A stretch of DNA of 49,986 nucleotides from Bacillus norwichensis (GCF_014836955.1 NZ_JACSPV010000022.1:15437-65422); one strand, 5' to 3'. Positions 7,597 to 16,517 are shown, counted from the first letter of the stretch. The notes: a model not told the origin generated them from the letters alone. Numbers and translations: made by a program.

Positions 7597-8055
7597 TTGA
7601 GTTCATTGAAACAATTTCAGCTTTTCCGCAGTTTAACCTTACACACTCTTGCTGAAGTAAACGATGAGAACTTGGATATTCAACCCAAAGGGCATCCTAA
7701 TACAATTCGCTGGAATGCTGGTCATTTATACATAACTGCAGAATTCCTCCTAAAAAAAGCTGACAGCGACTATGAAATCAAACGACCGGAATGGGCAGCT
7801 TTTTTTGCACCGGGAACAAGACCTTCCGAATGGAAAACGGATCCTCCTGCTATCCAAGACATCCGTTCGGCATTGGAGGAACAAATTGACCGTATTCCTC
7901 AACATTTTTCTGAGAAACTCTCGAATCCAGCACCCGAAACCTTTGTCATCCAATCTTACGAAATGGACACGGTGGACTCTCTTTTGAATCTTGTCCTGTA
8001 CCATGAAGGGGTCCATTCTGGCACTATAAAAACATTGAATAATATCATTAAATAA
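7597..8055 (+). CDS. DinB/YfiT-like metal-dependent protein (putative thiol S-transferase)
   Basis: About 152 residues forming a DinB-type four-helix bundle. The three-His metal site typical of the superfamily is present: H43 in WNAGHLY, and H136 and H140 in LYHEGVHSGTI (numbering from TTG 7597). Many Bacillus members (YfiT, BstA) are bacillithiol S-transferases or related detoxifying enzymes; that role is only inferred here. TTG 7597 is preferred because GAGGAG (7583-7588) lies 8 nt upstream; an in-frame GTG at 7588 overlaps the site. It is divergent from fosB and ends in a shared hairpin with the arsB-like gene. Confidence 0.85.
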   Translation: MSSLKQFQLFRSLTLHTLAEVNDENLDIQPKGHPNTIRWNAGHLYITAEFLLKKADSDYEIKRPEWAAFFAPGTRPSEWKTDPPAIQDIRSALEEQIDRIPQHFSEKLSNPAPETFVIQSYEMDTVDSLLNLVLYHEGVHSGTIKTLNNIIK

Positions 8056-8060
8056 GAAAC

Positions 8061-8087
8061 AGCAGGCTGAATTTATCACAGCCTGCT
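8061..8087. terminator. Convergent terminator
   Basis: AGCAGGCTG (8061-8069) pairs with CAGCCTGCT (8079-8087) around a 9-nt loop, between the converging DinB-like and arsB-like genes. T-rich sequence follows on the minus strand. Confidence 0.75.
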
Positions 8088-8090
8088 ATC

Positions 8091-9404
8091 TTAATAAATC
8101 AAAAGGAGCCATATATAAAGGCCTGTCAAAGTAACGAGAAGCGTTGGAACCGTCAAGATAATGCCAACTTTAAAATAAAATCCCCATGAAATATGAACCC
8201 CTTTTCCTTTCAACACATGCAGCCATAGCAATGTAGCCAATGAACCAATCGGTGTAATCTTTGGCCCTAGATCTGTTCCAATAACATTGGCATAGATAAG
8301 CGCCTCCCTCACAACTCCTGTTGTATTCGTATCGGCAATCGCCAGAGCATCAATCATAACAGTTGGTAAATTATTCATGACGGAAGATAAAATCGCCGCA
8401 ATAATGCCGGTTCCTATCGTCGCTGAAAAAAGCCCTTGATCAGCCGTTGTCTGAATCAAGCCGGCCAATACTTTAGTCAATCCCACATTTTTCAATCCAT
8501 ACACGACTACATACATGCCAATGGAAAAAAACACAATAGCCCATGGGGCACTTTTAACAACTGATTGAATATGAATCGCCGGGCTTCCTTTCGCAGCTAT
8601 TAAAAATAGAATAGCTACTCCCCCCGCAATGAAAGATACAGGAATTTGAATTATTTCGCTTCCAAAATACCCAAGGAGCAATACTACTAAAACTCCCCAT
8701 GAAATACGAAACAACTGTTTATCCCTAATCGCTTCCGAAGGCTTCTTTAGCTGATTCAAATGATAAGCGGCGGGAATGCTCTTCCGAAAATATATGTAAA
8801 GGACCACGATGCTTGCCGTAAGGCTAAACAGATTGGGAATAATCATGCGAATGGCATATTCGGCAAAACCAATGCCAAAAAAGTCAGCAGTAATAATATT
8901 CGTGAGATTACTTATGATGAAAGGGAGAGAAGTGGTATCCGCTATGAACCCCGAGGCCATGATAAATGGAAGGATCATCTTTTCTTGAAAGTCCAGAGCC
9001 CTGACCATAGCTAAAACAATAGGAGTCAAAATCAATGCAGCTCCATCGTTTGCAAACAAAGCAGATACAACTGCGCCCAATAAAGTAACGAGCAAAAACA
9101 TTTTAACCCCATTTCCATTGGCAAAACGGGCCATGTGCAAAGCAGCCCATTCAAAAAATCCGAGCTCATCCAAAATCAAACTAATAATGATCAATGCAAC
9201 AAATGTGAGTGTCGCATTCCAAACAATGGCAGTCACGTCTGCAACATCATGCCATGAAACAACTCCTGCAACAAGTGCCAGCAGTGCACCGGTACAGGCT
9301 GACCATCCGATAGACAATCCTTTTGGCTGCCAGATCACAAAAAACAAAGTAATAACGAAAATCGATACAGCTAAAAATACAGACACGGACTCGTCACGCT
9401 CCAT
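8091..9404 (-). CDS. ArsB-family arsenite/anion transporter
   Basis: A 437-residue inner-membrane protein with about 11-12 hydrophobic helices. It has the diagnostic ArsB/NhaD-type motif [15 protein letters not shown] in the first half and the matching [15 protein letters not shown] in the second half, reflecting the inverted-repeat fold. ArsB-type pumps export arsenite or antimonite using the proton motive force. No arsR or arsC lies beside it, so arsenic export is likely but a different anion is possible (YdfA-like proteins are poorly studied). The start ATG 9404 has GGGGAG upstream. It appears monocistronic, with its 3' end in the terminator at 8061-8087. Confidence 0.85.
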   Translation of the reverse strand: MERDESVSVFLAVSIFVITLFFVIWQPKGLSIGWSACTGALLALVAGVVSWHDVADVTAIVWNATLTFVALIIISLILDELGFFEWAALHMARFANGNGVKMFLLVTLLGAVVSALFANDGAALILTPIVLAMVRALDFQEKMILPFIMASGFIADTTSLPFIISNLTNIITADFFGIGFAEYAIRMIIPNLFSLTASIVVLYIYFRKSIPAAYHLNQLKKPSEAIRDKQLFRISWGVLVVLLLGYFGSEIIQIPVSFIAGGVAILFLIAAKGSPAIHIQSVVKSAPWAIVFFSIGMYVVVYGLKNVGLTKVLAGLIQTTADQGLFSATIGTGIIAAILSSVMNNLPTVMIDALAIADTNTTGVVREALIYANVIGTDLGPKITPIGSLATLLWLHVLKGKGVHISWGFYFKVGIILTVPTLLVTLTGLYIWLLLIY

Positions 9405-9450
9405 TCTATGTATCTCCCCATAATTATAACGACTATTCTTCTTAAAGAGC

Positions 9451-9500
9451 GCATAACAAAAAAGATTCCCCGGCGATTGGGAAACCTTTTTTTGTTATGC
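9451..9500. terminator. Strong hairpin terminator after the UspA gene
   Basis: GCATAACAAAAAAG at 9451-9464 is complementary to CTTTTTTTGTTATGC at 9486-9500. An inner GATTCCC/GGGAAAC arm and a small loop lie between. It is symmetric, so it can end transcripts from either strand, and it separates the UspA gene from arsB. Confidence 0.8.
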
Positions 9501-9586
9501 ATGTTCAAAAAGGTCTAGGCAACTTGTTATCTGCTACCAATGAAGAGACTTAAATTTGGCAATTATTTTGAACATCTTTTTATACA

Positions 9587-10006
9587 CTATTTAACAATTA
9601 AAACCGGGCTGTCAACCCTTTTAGCCACTTTATGACTCACGCTTCCAAGCACCATTTCCTGAAGGGTATTTAATCCCCTGCTTCCAATAAGCAGCATATC
9701 ACAAGAGCTCTTATTCACGTATTCCACAATAGCAGGACCAGGATCTCCATACAGTATCGTTACTTTGTAAGGAACCTCACTTTTAACGAAGACATCCTCA
9801 ACAGGAACCAATTTTTTCCTACGCTCAGCTTCCAGCATTTCGCCGTCACGGCTTTGTAAAACCTCACCTTTGGATTTTGAATAATCCATAACATAAATGA
9901 CTTCGACAACCGCACCTTCTGCCAACCGGGCAAGCTTTGCTGCCTCTTCTGCTGCTCGGACCGAGTTTTTTGAACCGTCAGCAGCAACTAACAATCGCTT
10001 GTACAT
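9587..10006 (-). CDS. Universal stress protein, UspA family
   Basis: A 139-residue single Usp domain, complete and of normal length. It starts MYKRLLVAADGSKNSVRAAE and has the ATP-binding signature G-x2-G-x9-G-S as GSRGLNTLQEMVLGSVS near the end, followed by VDSPVLIVK. This predicts an ATP-binding, dimeric cytoplasmic stress protein. Its exact trigger is unknown; in B. subtilis such genes belong to general-stress regulons, but I could not recognise a sigma-B promoter upstream. It stands alone, ended by the hairpin at 9451-9500. Confidence 0.9.
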   Translation of the reverse strand: MYKRLLVAADGSKNSVRAAEEAAKLARLAEGAVVEVIYVMDYSKSKGEVLQSRDGEMLEAERRKKLVPVEDVFVKSEVPYKVTILYGDPGPAIVEYVNKSSCDMLLIGSRGLNTLQEMVLGSVSHKVAKRVDSPVLIVK

Positions 10007-10299
10007 TTCTTATCCCTGCCTTTTTGTTAAAATCCTAATCTTGCTTTCCCTAACCTTATATATTTTCTTGACGTTACACATAATAACATAATCTGTAAAA
10101 ATTTACAGCAAGAAACAAGCATAAGCGACTGCTGCTTACAGGTATAGATTTGCTTATAGTAATTTTTCTAATTGCTTTAGTTATGAAAACAGAGGCACTC
10201 TATATAGAATTAAATTAGCTTACTTCTAACCTCTACAATTTTTCTGAGTACTTCTGCTCATATTTACTTCGGAATGATTGCTTGAAAACTAGTTCAAAA
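10007..10299. other. Gene-free stretch upstream of the UspA gene
   Basis: AT-rich sequence holding the unmapped UspA promoter region. I see no open frame with a ribosome site, no repeat family member and no RNA motif here. Confidence 0.6.
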
Positions 10300-10328
10300 T
10301 AAAAAACCCACCCTTTCAGATGAGTTTT
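10300..10328 (-). terminator. Terminator after ytpR
   Basis: On the minus strand AAAACTCATC pairs (with G-U pairs) to GGGTGGGTTTT around a 5-nt loop and runs into TTTTTTA. It lies 10 bp beyond the ytpR stop codon. Confidence 0.75.
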
Positions 10329-10336
10329 CTACATAA

Positions 10337-10945
10337 TCATAAAGGAAAAGCTTGTCCTGTTTCGTATTTTTCATCTTCCAACACAAGGATTCCTTTTTTC
10401 TCTGGAGTATTCGGCAATCCAAGTTCTTTTGCAGAACAGATCATTCCACTTGATGCTACCCCTCTTAATTCCGCATTCTTAATTACCATGCCGCTCGGCA
10501 TAACGGCTCCCACTTTTGCCACAACCACTTTTTGCCCGGCGTCTACATTTGGTGCACCACAGACGATTTGCAACTCTTCAGTACCTACATCTACCTTGCA
10601 TATGCTGAGTTTATCAGCATTCGGGTGCTTTTCCTTTTCTTTTACATATCCCACAACAAACTTCGGTGACAGATCTGCTTCAATTCCCTCATCGAAGCCA
10701 TTTTTGGCAAGTGCCTCATTTATTTTTCCAACCAATGCTTCACTTAGTTCAACCTGTCCCTTCGCTGTAACATTAATGTAGTTCGAAGCATTAAAAAGAT
10801 TAAAGCCGCCAGTCACATTCGACTTTTTATCAAAAATGCGAACCGCGTCACCTTTTCTTTCAAACGTGCGGTTGTTTTCATCAAATTCATCCAGAGAAAT
10901 GATTAATACATCCCCAATACCATTAAGATTATAAAAAACATTCAT
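10337..10945 (-). CDS. ytpR: YtpR, tRNA-binding-domain protein
   Basis: About 202 residues, matching B. subtilis YtpR. The N-terminal ~90 residues are a YtpR-specific domain ([18 protein letters not shown]). Residues ~92-200 form an EMAPII/PheT-type OB-fold tRNA-binding domain ([24 protein letters not shown], then [17 protein letters not shown] and [12 protein letters not shown]). Its tRNA or protein partner is not known. ATG 10945 is favoured over the in-frame ATG 10951 because GGAAGGAG then stands at proper distance. It starts 5 nt after the ytpQ stop and is certainly in the same operon. Confidence 0.92.
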   Translation of the reverse strand: MNVFYNLNGIGDVLIISLDEFDENNRTFERKGDAVRIFDKKSNVTGGFNLFNASNYINVTAKGQVELSEALVGKINEALAKNGFDEGIEADLSPKFVVGYVKEKEKHPNADKLSICKVDVGTEELQIVCGAPNVDAGQKVVVAKVGAVMPSGMVIKNAELRGVASSGMICSAKELGLPNTPEKKGILVLEDEKYETGQAFPL

Positions 10946-10950
10946 TACCA

Positions 10951-11766
10951 TTACTCCTTCCCCTCATCCACTCGTTGATTTTTTCCTAATATAAAGATAG
11001 GCTCCAACTTACCGTCTTCATAAATGAATGAAAGAGCCGTAATTGGAACAAGGCCTTTTGTAAAAAAGCTCATGGTCATCTGCGCCAATATATCATAACC
11101 TGTTTTATTGCGGATATCCGCAATAATTAATACATCCTGATGTGGTACTGCGACAGCCATGTCTCCCTTGATTACCTCTGCTTTATCCTCAAGAAACTTT
11201 TCATTTAAAATCCGGCTTGCATCGTAGCCATCATTCGTATTTAAAAAGTAAAAGTCATTATCCGCAACCGTATCCTTTTTCATGGCAGTAGAAAGAGAGC
11301 GGACATTAAATCGCGCAATTTCACGGATTTCCTTCGGATCCAGCCCTTCCTTTTCGATGAAGCGCTCGTCAATCAGGCGATACGTTTTTCCAAGATCAAG
11401 TGCGTAAAAGATCCTTGTTTCCGCCGTATGATCATCCGTTAAAAATTTATTCCCATCCTCGGATTCCACAGGAAAGGAAGTCGAGCGAATTACAGGATAA
11501 ATTTTCTTCTCGCTTCCTGCAATAGTTTGCTCTTTGCCCATAACACCCAATGCTTCTTCCACATAATAAATGACTTCATCAATAGCCTTTTCCTTATGCT
11601 CATGCCACTTGGAAACAATACCAGATAAAGCAACGTCAATGCCTTTTCCTGTATTTTCGTTTTCAATACGCAGGCTTTCTTTTTCTCGGTCATATGTAAA
11701 AATCCGGCCTTCTTTTTGAAGACGGTTTTCCAGCTCTTTGCTCATCTTCCGCTCATTCATTTTCAT
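10951..11766 (-). CDS. ytpQ: YtpQ, DUF1444 family protein
   Basis: A 271-residue cytoplasmic protein of unknown function found next to ytpR and ytpP in Bacillaceae (B. subtilis YtpQ is about 269). Conserved blocks include [32 protein letters not shown] and the central [24 protein letters not shown]. The C-terminal part reads [29 protein letters not shown] longer frame begins at 11820, but ATG 11766 has a perfect GAAGGAGGG six bases away and begins at the family start ([13 protein letters not shown]). A family A repeat lies upstream, between this gene and ytpP. Confidence 0.9.
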   Translation of the reverse strand: MKMNERKMSKELENRLQKEGRIFTYDREKESLRIENENTGKGIDVALSGIVSKWHEHKEKAIDEVIYYVEEALGVMGKEQTIAGSEKKIYPVIRSTSFPVESEDGNKFLTDDHTAETRIFYALDLGKTYRLIDERFIEKEGLDPKEIREIARFNVRSLSTAMKKDTVADNDFYFLNTNDGYDASRILNEKFLEDKAEVIKGDMAVAVPHQDVLIIADIRNKTGYDILAQMTMSFFTKGLVPITALSFIYEDGKLEPIFILGKNQRVDEGKE

Positions 11767-11846
11767 GTTTAACCCTCCTTCGCAACATGGGCTATATCTC
11801 ATATTACACGAAAACTCCAAATGCCAAAAGGAAGAGGCTTATTCTA

Positions 11847-12006
11847 TCAAATGCGCCTTGGAGTATTTGCTCCCCTGAAAATCTGTGGCCATTCGTCAAA
11901 GGCTTTAACTTTACTTAGCCGGGGATTGCCCCCCATAGAATGGAATACCAATATGCTTCATCTCACCATATACAGAAGTAGGGGACTTTTGCAGAATAAA
12001 GCTAAC
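11847..12006 (+). repeat. Family A dispersed repeat, copy A1
   Basis: It starts TCAAATGCGCCTTGG and ends GCAGAATAAAGCTAAC. Compared with A5 it lacks about 35 internal bases (the CCGCTCGA part). It keeps CTGAAAATCTGTGG, CTTTAACTTTACTTAGC, GAATACCAATATGCTTCATC and the TCACC...ACAGAAGTAGGGG hairpin region. The end is an imperfect inverse of TTTAACTTTACTTAGC. Confidence 0.85.
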
Positions 12007-12111
12007 AAGAATGTCCTGAGCACAAAGACCAAAAGACTGGGACAATCCTAACTCCTACATCAAGATAGATTTTGTGCAAAATCAGACATTTGACGCGACA
12101 ATAAAATTTTT

Positions 12112-12153
12112 GCTTAAAAAAGAGCTGTTACAGGAAATCATTCCTGACAGCTC
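12112..12153 (-). terminator. Terminator after ytpP
   Basis: GAGCTGTCAGGAA and its partner TTCCTGTAACAGCTC form a stem on the minus strand, followed by TTTTTTAAG. Confidence 0.9.
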
Positions 12154-12159
12154 CATTCA

Positions 12160-12477
12160 TTAGTTTGACAAACCATTAATGAAATCCTCAATTTCTTCAA
12201 GTGTTTTACGGTCTTTGCTGACAAACCTTCCGGCTTCTACACCGTCATGATAAACGATAAAGCTTGGAATGCCGAAAATATCAAGCTCCTGGCATAACTC
12301 TAAAAATTCATCACGGTCTACATGAATGAAATTATATTCTGGATAATCCGCTTCTAATCGTGGCAATACTGGTTCAAGCACTGTACAATCCGGGCACCAG
12401 TCCGCTGAAAACATAAAGATTGTCCGCTCTTCTTGTTTTAATTGTTCAAATTGTTCTTTTGACTGTAACTTTTCCAT
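12160..12477 (-). CDS. ytpP: YtpP, thioredoxin-like protein
   Basis: A 105-residue thioredoxin-fold protein. The active site is C28-P-D-C31 within MFSADWCPDCTVLEP, and the cis-Pro is in the GIPSFIVY segment. This is a disulfide reductase or redox protein of the cytoplasm, with an unusual CPDC active site instead of CGPC. The ribosome site GGAGGT lies inside the 3' end of the upstream PTS IIC-like gene, with only 1 nt between the two reading frames. Translation of the pair is therefore probably coupled. Confidence 0.92.
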   Translation of the reverse strand: MEKLQSKEQFEQLKQEERTIFMFSADWCPDCTVLEPVLPRLEADYPEYNFIHVDRDEFLELCQELDIFGIPSFIVYHDGVEAGRFVSKDRKTLEEIEDFINGLSN

Positions 12478-12478
12478 A

Positions 12479-13495
12479 TCATTTACCTCCAGTGTTGATG
12501 AGCATTTGACCCGGCTTAATCCAGCCGCGCTTCCTCATATATTCTGATATGATTAAGCTTATCACAGCAGGACCAATAAAATGGAGTACAATGACTTGGA
12601 TTAAGACACTTGCTGAGAAACCCATCGTCGTGAACGTCATAATTTGTCCAACAAATCCACTTGTTCCCATGCCCGCTCCAGCAGCATTACTCGTCATCCT
12701 CCAAACAGTTGCCCCAAATGGGGCTAATATTATTCCTGCAACAGTCGGGGGAATTAATATGAGCGGGTAGCGAATAATATTCGGGACCTGTAACATGGAA
12801 GTTCCGAGTCCGATAGCCAGCAAACCGCCAACTTTGTTTTCCCTGTAGCTTGCGACGGCAAAACCGATCATCTGCGCACTGCAGCCAATCGTAGCAACAC
12901 CTGCAGCAAGACCATTTAAATCAAGCATCATAGCAATAGCTGCACTCGAAATAGGCGCCGTCAATGCCAGTCCCATTAATGTCGCCACTACAATTCCCAT
13001 GACGATAGGCCGCTGATCGGTTGCCCACATGATCCAGCTTCCAAATACTGACATAAACTTTGAAATAGGTGCTCCAACAAACTTCCCAACAGCAAATCCA
13101 ATCAAAATAGTGACAAATGGAGTCACAATAATGTCCACTTTCGTTTCTTTACTGACCATTTTCCCTATTTCCGTAGATATCAAAGCAGCCACATAGCTTC
13201 CAGCAGGACCACCGAAAGCTGCACCTGCCGCCCCAGTTGCGACTGCCGCAAAAATGACAAGTGGAGGAGCTCCAAGGCCAAATGCAATTGCGGCTCCGAT
13301 AGCAGGCCCCATTAGCCCCATTGCCAGATCGCCCATCTCTACGAAGAATGACCAGCTTAGCTGCTGCCCGAGCGTTTTTATAATCAATCCGATAATTAAT
13401 GATGAAAATAGTCCAAGCGCCATATAACTTAAAGCATCTATAAGATAGGCTTTAGCCGTAATATGGACCCCTTTGCGGTCTAAAAACTGTTTCAT
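12479..13495 (-). CDS. PTS EIIC-like membrane protein (PTS_EIIC_2 family)
   Basis: A 338-residue, very hydrophobic Gly/Ala-rich protein with about eight to ten helices, for example MGLMGPAIGAAIAFGLGAPP and GPAGSYVAALISTEIGKMVS. The style matches the PTS_EIIC_2 family of stand-alone IIC-like proteins. No IIA, IIB or sugar enzyme gene is nearby, so sugar phosphotransfer cannot be assumed. The C-terminus (MRKRGWIKPGQMLINTGGK) is cytoplasmic-looking. The coupling to YtpP is the only contextual clue. The start ATG 13495 has GGGGG upstream. Confidence 0.75.
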   Translation of the reverse strand: MKQFLDRKGVHITAKAYLIDALSYMALGLFSSLIIGLIIKTLGQQLSWSFFVEMGDLAMGLMGPAIGAAIAFGLGAPPLVIFAAVATGAAGAAFGGPAGSYVAALISTEIGKMVSKETKVDIIVTPFVTILIGFAVGKFVGAPISKFMSVFGSWIMWATDQRPIVMGIVVATLMGLALTAPISSAAIAMMLDLNGLAAGVATIGCSAQMIGFAVASYRENKVGGLLAIGLGTSMLQVPNIIRYPLILIPPTVAGIILAPFGATVWRMTSNAAGAGMGTSGFVGQIMTFTTMGFSASVLIQVIVLHFIGPAVISLIISEYMRKRGWIKPGQMLINTGGK

Positions 13496-13652
13496 TCAAA
13501 ATCCCCCAATAAATTTTCATATCCTTAACTAGTGTAAAGACATCTGTAATTTTTGTCCATCTCTTTTTTTATTATTTGAAATTCAAATAATTCAATGCAG
13601 ACGAATAGGCTGTAGTGTCAGAAAATAAAGCATCCGTTCTTTATTGCTTCAA

Positions 13653-13684
13653 TCAAATATGCCTTAGCATATTTGCGCCCATCC
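13653..13684 (+). repeat. Family A repeat, truncated copy A2
   Basis: Only the 5' end of the element remains: TCAAATATGCCTTAGCATA then TTTGCGCCCATCC. It directly precedes the thiY terminator hairpin. Confidence 0.7.
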
Positions 13685-13708
13685 ATGAAAGTAGCTGCTC
13701 AAAATGCA

Positions 13709-13758
13709 AAATCAGCTGAAGGAAAAAACGAACAAATCGTTTTTCCTTCAACTGATTT
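13709..13758 (-). terminator. Long hairpin terminator after thiY
   Basis: AAATCAGCTGAAGGAAAAA (from 13709) pairs with TTTTTCCTTCAACTGATTT (13740-13758) with one mismatch and a short loop. T-rich sequence follows on the minus strand. Confidence 0.88.
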
Positions 13759-13781
13759 ATTTTGGGGTTTCGCTACCCTAT

Positions 13782-14792
13782 TCACTCAACAATATTAACA
13801 AATAGCTCTTTCTTATCAGGATCATTTTGGATATATTTAGTTTCTGCCAGCCACTGGATTACTTCTTCCCATAAAGTCTCAGACTGGCTACCAAACGCCT
13901 CATCCTCTGCTTCCATTCTCGGAAGTAGCTCAGCCAAGCTTTCCTTTTCCACTTCTTCATTTAATGGAAAATTCTCTTCATCCTGATTTTTCAATAGTAT
14001 ATTAAGTGCCTCATCCGGATTCTCCTTCATGAATTCATAGCCCTTTGAAGCAGCACGCCAAAATGCGCGAATCTCATCTTCCTTACTAGTCCATGTTTCA
14101 TCATTGGTGACGAAAAGTAGTTCATAATAACTGGGAACTCCATAGTCGACTGGATTAAAATGATTTGTCTCAATGCCCTCGGAGGCAAGAACAGGCACTT
14201 CATGATTGATAAAAGCTCCACTTACTGCATCTACACGCTTACTGGCAATCGCTGTGTTGAGTTCAAAACCAATATCGGTCATTTTGACTTTACTCATGTC
14301 TCCACCGTCAGATTCCACTATCGTCTTAACAAGTGGTTCATTTACTGGAATTCCCGGCCAGCCTACAGTTTTTCCTTCAAGGTCTTTTGGACGTTTAATA
14401 TCACTGTCTTTTAAGAAAACAATATGATTTAACGGATTTCTGACAATAGCGGCTACCGATTTGACTGGGACGCCTTCTGCTCTAGCGGAAATAACATCAG
14501 GTTGATAACTGATGCCTAAATCTATATCTCCGGTTGCAGCCAGGTTGATCGGATCAGTCGTATTAGCTGGAAAGCGGATATTTACCTTCAACCCTTCTTC
14601 TTCAAAATATCCTTTTTCAATAGCGGTGTACAAATAGCTATGTACGGCATTAGGATACCAATCAAGCATAATATCAAATGTCTGAAGATCATTGTCTGGT
14701 TTATTCGAATTAACTTCTTCTTTGTTTTTCCCACATGCCGCTAAGATCAAGCAAGTTAAAACAACGGCAATAAATACTATCTTTTTCTTCAA
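13782..14792 (-). CDS. thiY: ThiY-like substrate-binding lipoprotein (thiamin pyrimidine precursor)
   Basis: A 336-residue lipoprotein with signal peptide and lipobox LAAC (Cys near residue 20). The mature part is an NMT1/THI5-type binding protein: FDIMLDWYPNAVHSYLYTA at the start and GDIDLGISYQPDVISARAEG next. Such proteins capture formyl-aminopyrimidine or HMP-type precursors for import and thiamin synthesis. It is the last gene of the thiZ-thiX-thiY operon and overlaps thiX by 4 nt (ATGA). The TPP riboswitch upstream of thiZ fixes the pathway. The exact ligand is inferred from the family. Confidence 0.88.
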   Translation of the reverse strand: MKKKIVFIAVVLTCLILAACGKNKEEVNSNKPDNDLQTFDIMLDWYPNAVHSYLYTAIEKGYFEEEGLKVNIRFPANTTDPINLAATGDIDLGISYQPDVISARAEGVPVKSVAAIVRNPLNHIVFLKDSDIKRPKDLEGKTVGWPGIPVNEPLVKTIVESDGGDMSKVKMTDIGFELNTAIASKRVDAVSGAFINHEVPVLASEGIETNHFNPVDYGVPSYYELLFVTNDETWTSKEDEIRAFWRAASKGYEFMKENPDEALNILLKNQDEENFPLNEEVEKESLAELLPRMEAEDEAFGSQSETLWEEVIQWLAETKYIQNDPDKKELFVNIVE

Positions 14793-15541
14793 TTCTCATT
14801 TCTCCATTTCATTGTAATTTTTTCTAGCAATCCTACCAGTAAGAATAGAGCAATTCCTAACAATGATAGAAGAACAATTGGTGCAAAAACACCTGCTCCG
14901 TCAAATTGTGTCATCATTCTCCTACTGAAATATCCAAGACCCGAATCAGCCCCGAGCCATTCGCCGATTGCTGCACCAATAACACTTAAAGTAACAGCGA
15001 CCTTTAACCCCGAATAAAAGTGCGGCAATGCAGACGGCAATTCAACTTTGAGGAATATTTGTCGTTTGGTCGCTCCCATTGTCTGTAGCACTTCTTTTAA
15101 ATGGGGATCAGTCGCTCGTAATCCATCAAACGTATTAACTGTAATCGGAAAAAATGTAATCAAAACAGTAACAACCACTTTACTCCAAATAGAATACCCG
15201 AACCAAAGGACGAAAATTGGAGCGAGTGCAATCACCGGAATAGTCTGTGAGGCGATAAGCAATGGAAAAAATGCCTTCCTTACAATTTCACTTTCATGCA
15301 TCCATATTGAAAGTCCAATTCCCAATACAAGTGACATCAACAGGCCGATTAAAATTACAGCCAATGTTGCTGGCAAATGATTAATGAATAATACAGATCT
15401 CAATTCCCATAGTCTGGCAAAAATATTTATTGGCGATGGTAAAATAAACGGTTTTCCATACAGACGGGCTCCAATTTCCCACACAATCAATAAAAGGAGA
15501 ACTAGCCCAATAGACAATCCGTATCTTCTAAAAATCTTCAT
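14789..15541 (-). CDS. thiX: ThiX-like ABC permease
   Basis: A 250-residue BPD-type inner-membrane permease with six helices. It carries the EAA loop (MGATKRQIFLKVELPSALP, near residues 155-175) and the SVIGAAIGEWLGADSGLGYF segment typical of NitT/TauT/ThiX importers. It overlaps its ATPase and binding-protein genes by 4 nt on each side, so all three are made together. Confidence 0.9.
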   Translation of the reverse strand: MKIFRRYGLSIGLVLLLLIVWEIGARLYGKPFILPSPINIFARLWELRSVLFINHLPATLAVILIGLLMSLVLGIGLSIWMHESEIVRKAFFPLLIASQTIPVIALAPIFVLWFGYSIWSKVVVTVLITFFPITVNTFDGLRATDPHLKEVLQTMGATKRQIFLKVELPSALPHFYSGLKVAVTLSVIGAAIGEWLGADSGLGYFSRRMMTQFDGAGVFAPIVLLSLLGIALFLLVGLLEKITMKWRNEN

Positions 15542-16308
15542 ATACTCACCATTTTTTTCAAATCCATTAGCAGCCTTTCTTTTAACTCTGTAAATGCTGG
15601 AGCTTTTAAATCCGCGACAGTCCGCGGACGAGTCAGCGGGACTACTATTTCTTCTAGATGGTTCACTGGACTTTCGCTGAAAACAAGAATGCGATCTGAT
15701 AAAAACAGTGCTTCTTCCACATCATGAGTAATAAAAAGAATTGTTTTTTTCATTGCTGCCCATTGCTCCAAAAGCCATTCCTGCATGACCATTCTAGTTA
15801 CTGCATCCAAAGCGCTGAACGGCTCATCCAGCAGCAGCAGCTCCGACCCACTTAACAGCGCCCTTAAAAAAGACACCCGCTGGCGCATCCCTCCCGAAAG
15901 CTCATGAGGGTAGCTCCTTTCAAAACCTTTTAATCCAAACCTTTCCAGTTGTTCTAAAACGCCCTTTTGTGCTTTTTTTCCATACAAACGTTTTAATGTA
16001 AGCGGCAATGCAGCATTTTCCAAGACTGTGAGCCAAGGAAGTAAACCATCCTTTTGGGACATGTAGCCAATATGTCCCAGCCTGTTCTGAACAACCTCGC
16101 CATTCATAAAAATTTTTCCTTCATCTTGCGTTTCCAGTCCTGAAATAAGCCGAAATAATGTACTCTTTCCAGATCCGCTCGGACCGATCACGCTGACAAA
16201 TTCACCGTCCTTAATCGCAAAACTTAATTGACTTAATATCTCTGCTTTTTTTCCTCCACTTCCCCTGTATGCAAAAGTAACATCTTTAAATACAAGATTG
16301 TCTGTCAT
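15538..16308 (-). CDS. thiZ: ThiZ-like ABC ATPase
   Basis: A 256-residue importer ATPase with Walker A GPSGSGKST, Q-loop MSQKDGLLPW, signature LSGGMRQRVSFLRALL, Walker B ELLLLDEPFSALDA and H-loop FITHDVEEALFL. This is the nitrate/taurine/thiamin-precursor subclass. A longer frame starts at 16374, but that would begin inside the riboswitch terminator. ATG 16308 follows AAAGGGGA at 7 nt and starts at the usual MTDNLVFKDVTFAY. It is the first gene of the TPP-controlled operon. Confidence 0.9.
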   Translation of the reverse strand: MTDNLVFKDVTFAYRGSGGKKAEILSQLSFAIKDGEFVSVIGPSGSGKSTLFRLISGLETQDEGKIFMNGEVVQNRLGHIGYMSQKDGLLPWLTVLENAALPLTLKRLYGKKAQKGVLEQLERFGLKGFERSYPHELSGGMRQRVSFLRALLSGSELLLLDEPFSALDAVTRMVMQEWLLEQWAAMKKTILFITHDVEEALFLSDRILVFSESPVNHLEEIVVPLTRPRTVADLKAPAFTELKERLLMDLKKMVSI

Positions 16309-16352
16309 CTTCCATCCCCTTTCCCTGCGAGAGTACCAGGTGCCTTTGTCCT

Positions 16353-16387
16353 CAATAAAAAAGAGCCGCTTCATACTAGAAGTGGCC
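16353..16387 (-). terminator. Regulated terminator of the TPP riboswitch
   Basis: On the minus strand GCCACTTC and GAAGCGGC form the stem (about 16386-16364), followed by TCTTTTTTATT. It lies between the aptamer and the thiZ start, which indicates transcriptional attenuation when TPP is bound. Confidence 0.88.
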
Positions 16388-16433
16388 CTGAATCATAGAC
16401 ATACGTATACAATTTTCTGTTCAATTGCATACA

Positions 16434-16517
16434 ACCACTTCCCTGCGCTGGCATTATCCAGATCAGGTTCAAGGGTTGAGGATCAATCCTCTCTCAGCTT
16501 TTGGCACCCCTAGTGTT
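16434..16517 (-). promoter_or_regulatory. TPP riboswitch (THI-box)
   Basis: The minus strand shows the conserved THI-box blocks in order: CACTAGGGGTGCC, GCTGAGAGAGG, AACCCTTGAACCTGATCTGG and ATAATGCCAGCGCAGGGAA. These are the pyrimidine- and pyrophosphate-sensing arms of the aptamer. It controls thiZXY. Confidence 0.96.

Noticed and set aside
8091-9404. Arsenic resistance operon
   Set aside because: Only the ArsB-type transporter is present; no arsR, arsC or arsenate reductase gene lies nearby, so an operon cannot be claimed.
10320-10781. 153-codon plus-strand frame over ytpR
   Set aside because: It is the opposite strand of a well-conserved tRNA-binding domain and has no ribosome site.
11821-12051. 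76-codon plus-strand frame upstream of ytpQ
   Set aside because: It lies mostly within family A copy A1 and is not conserved in the other copies, which carry stops and deletions.
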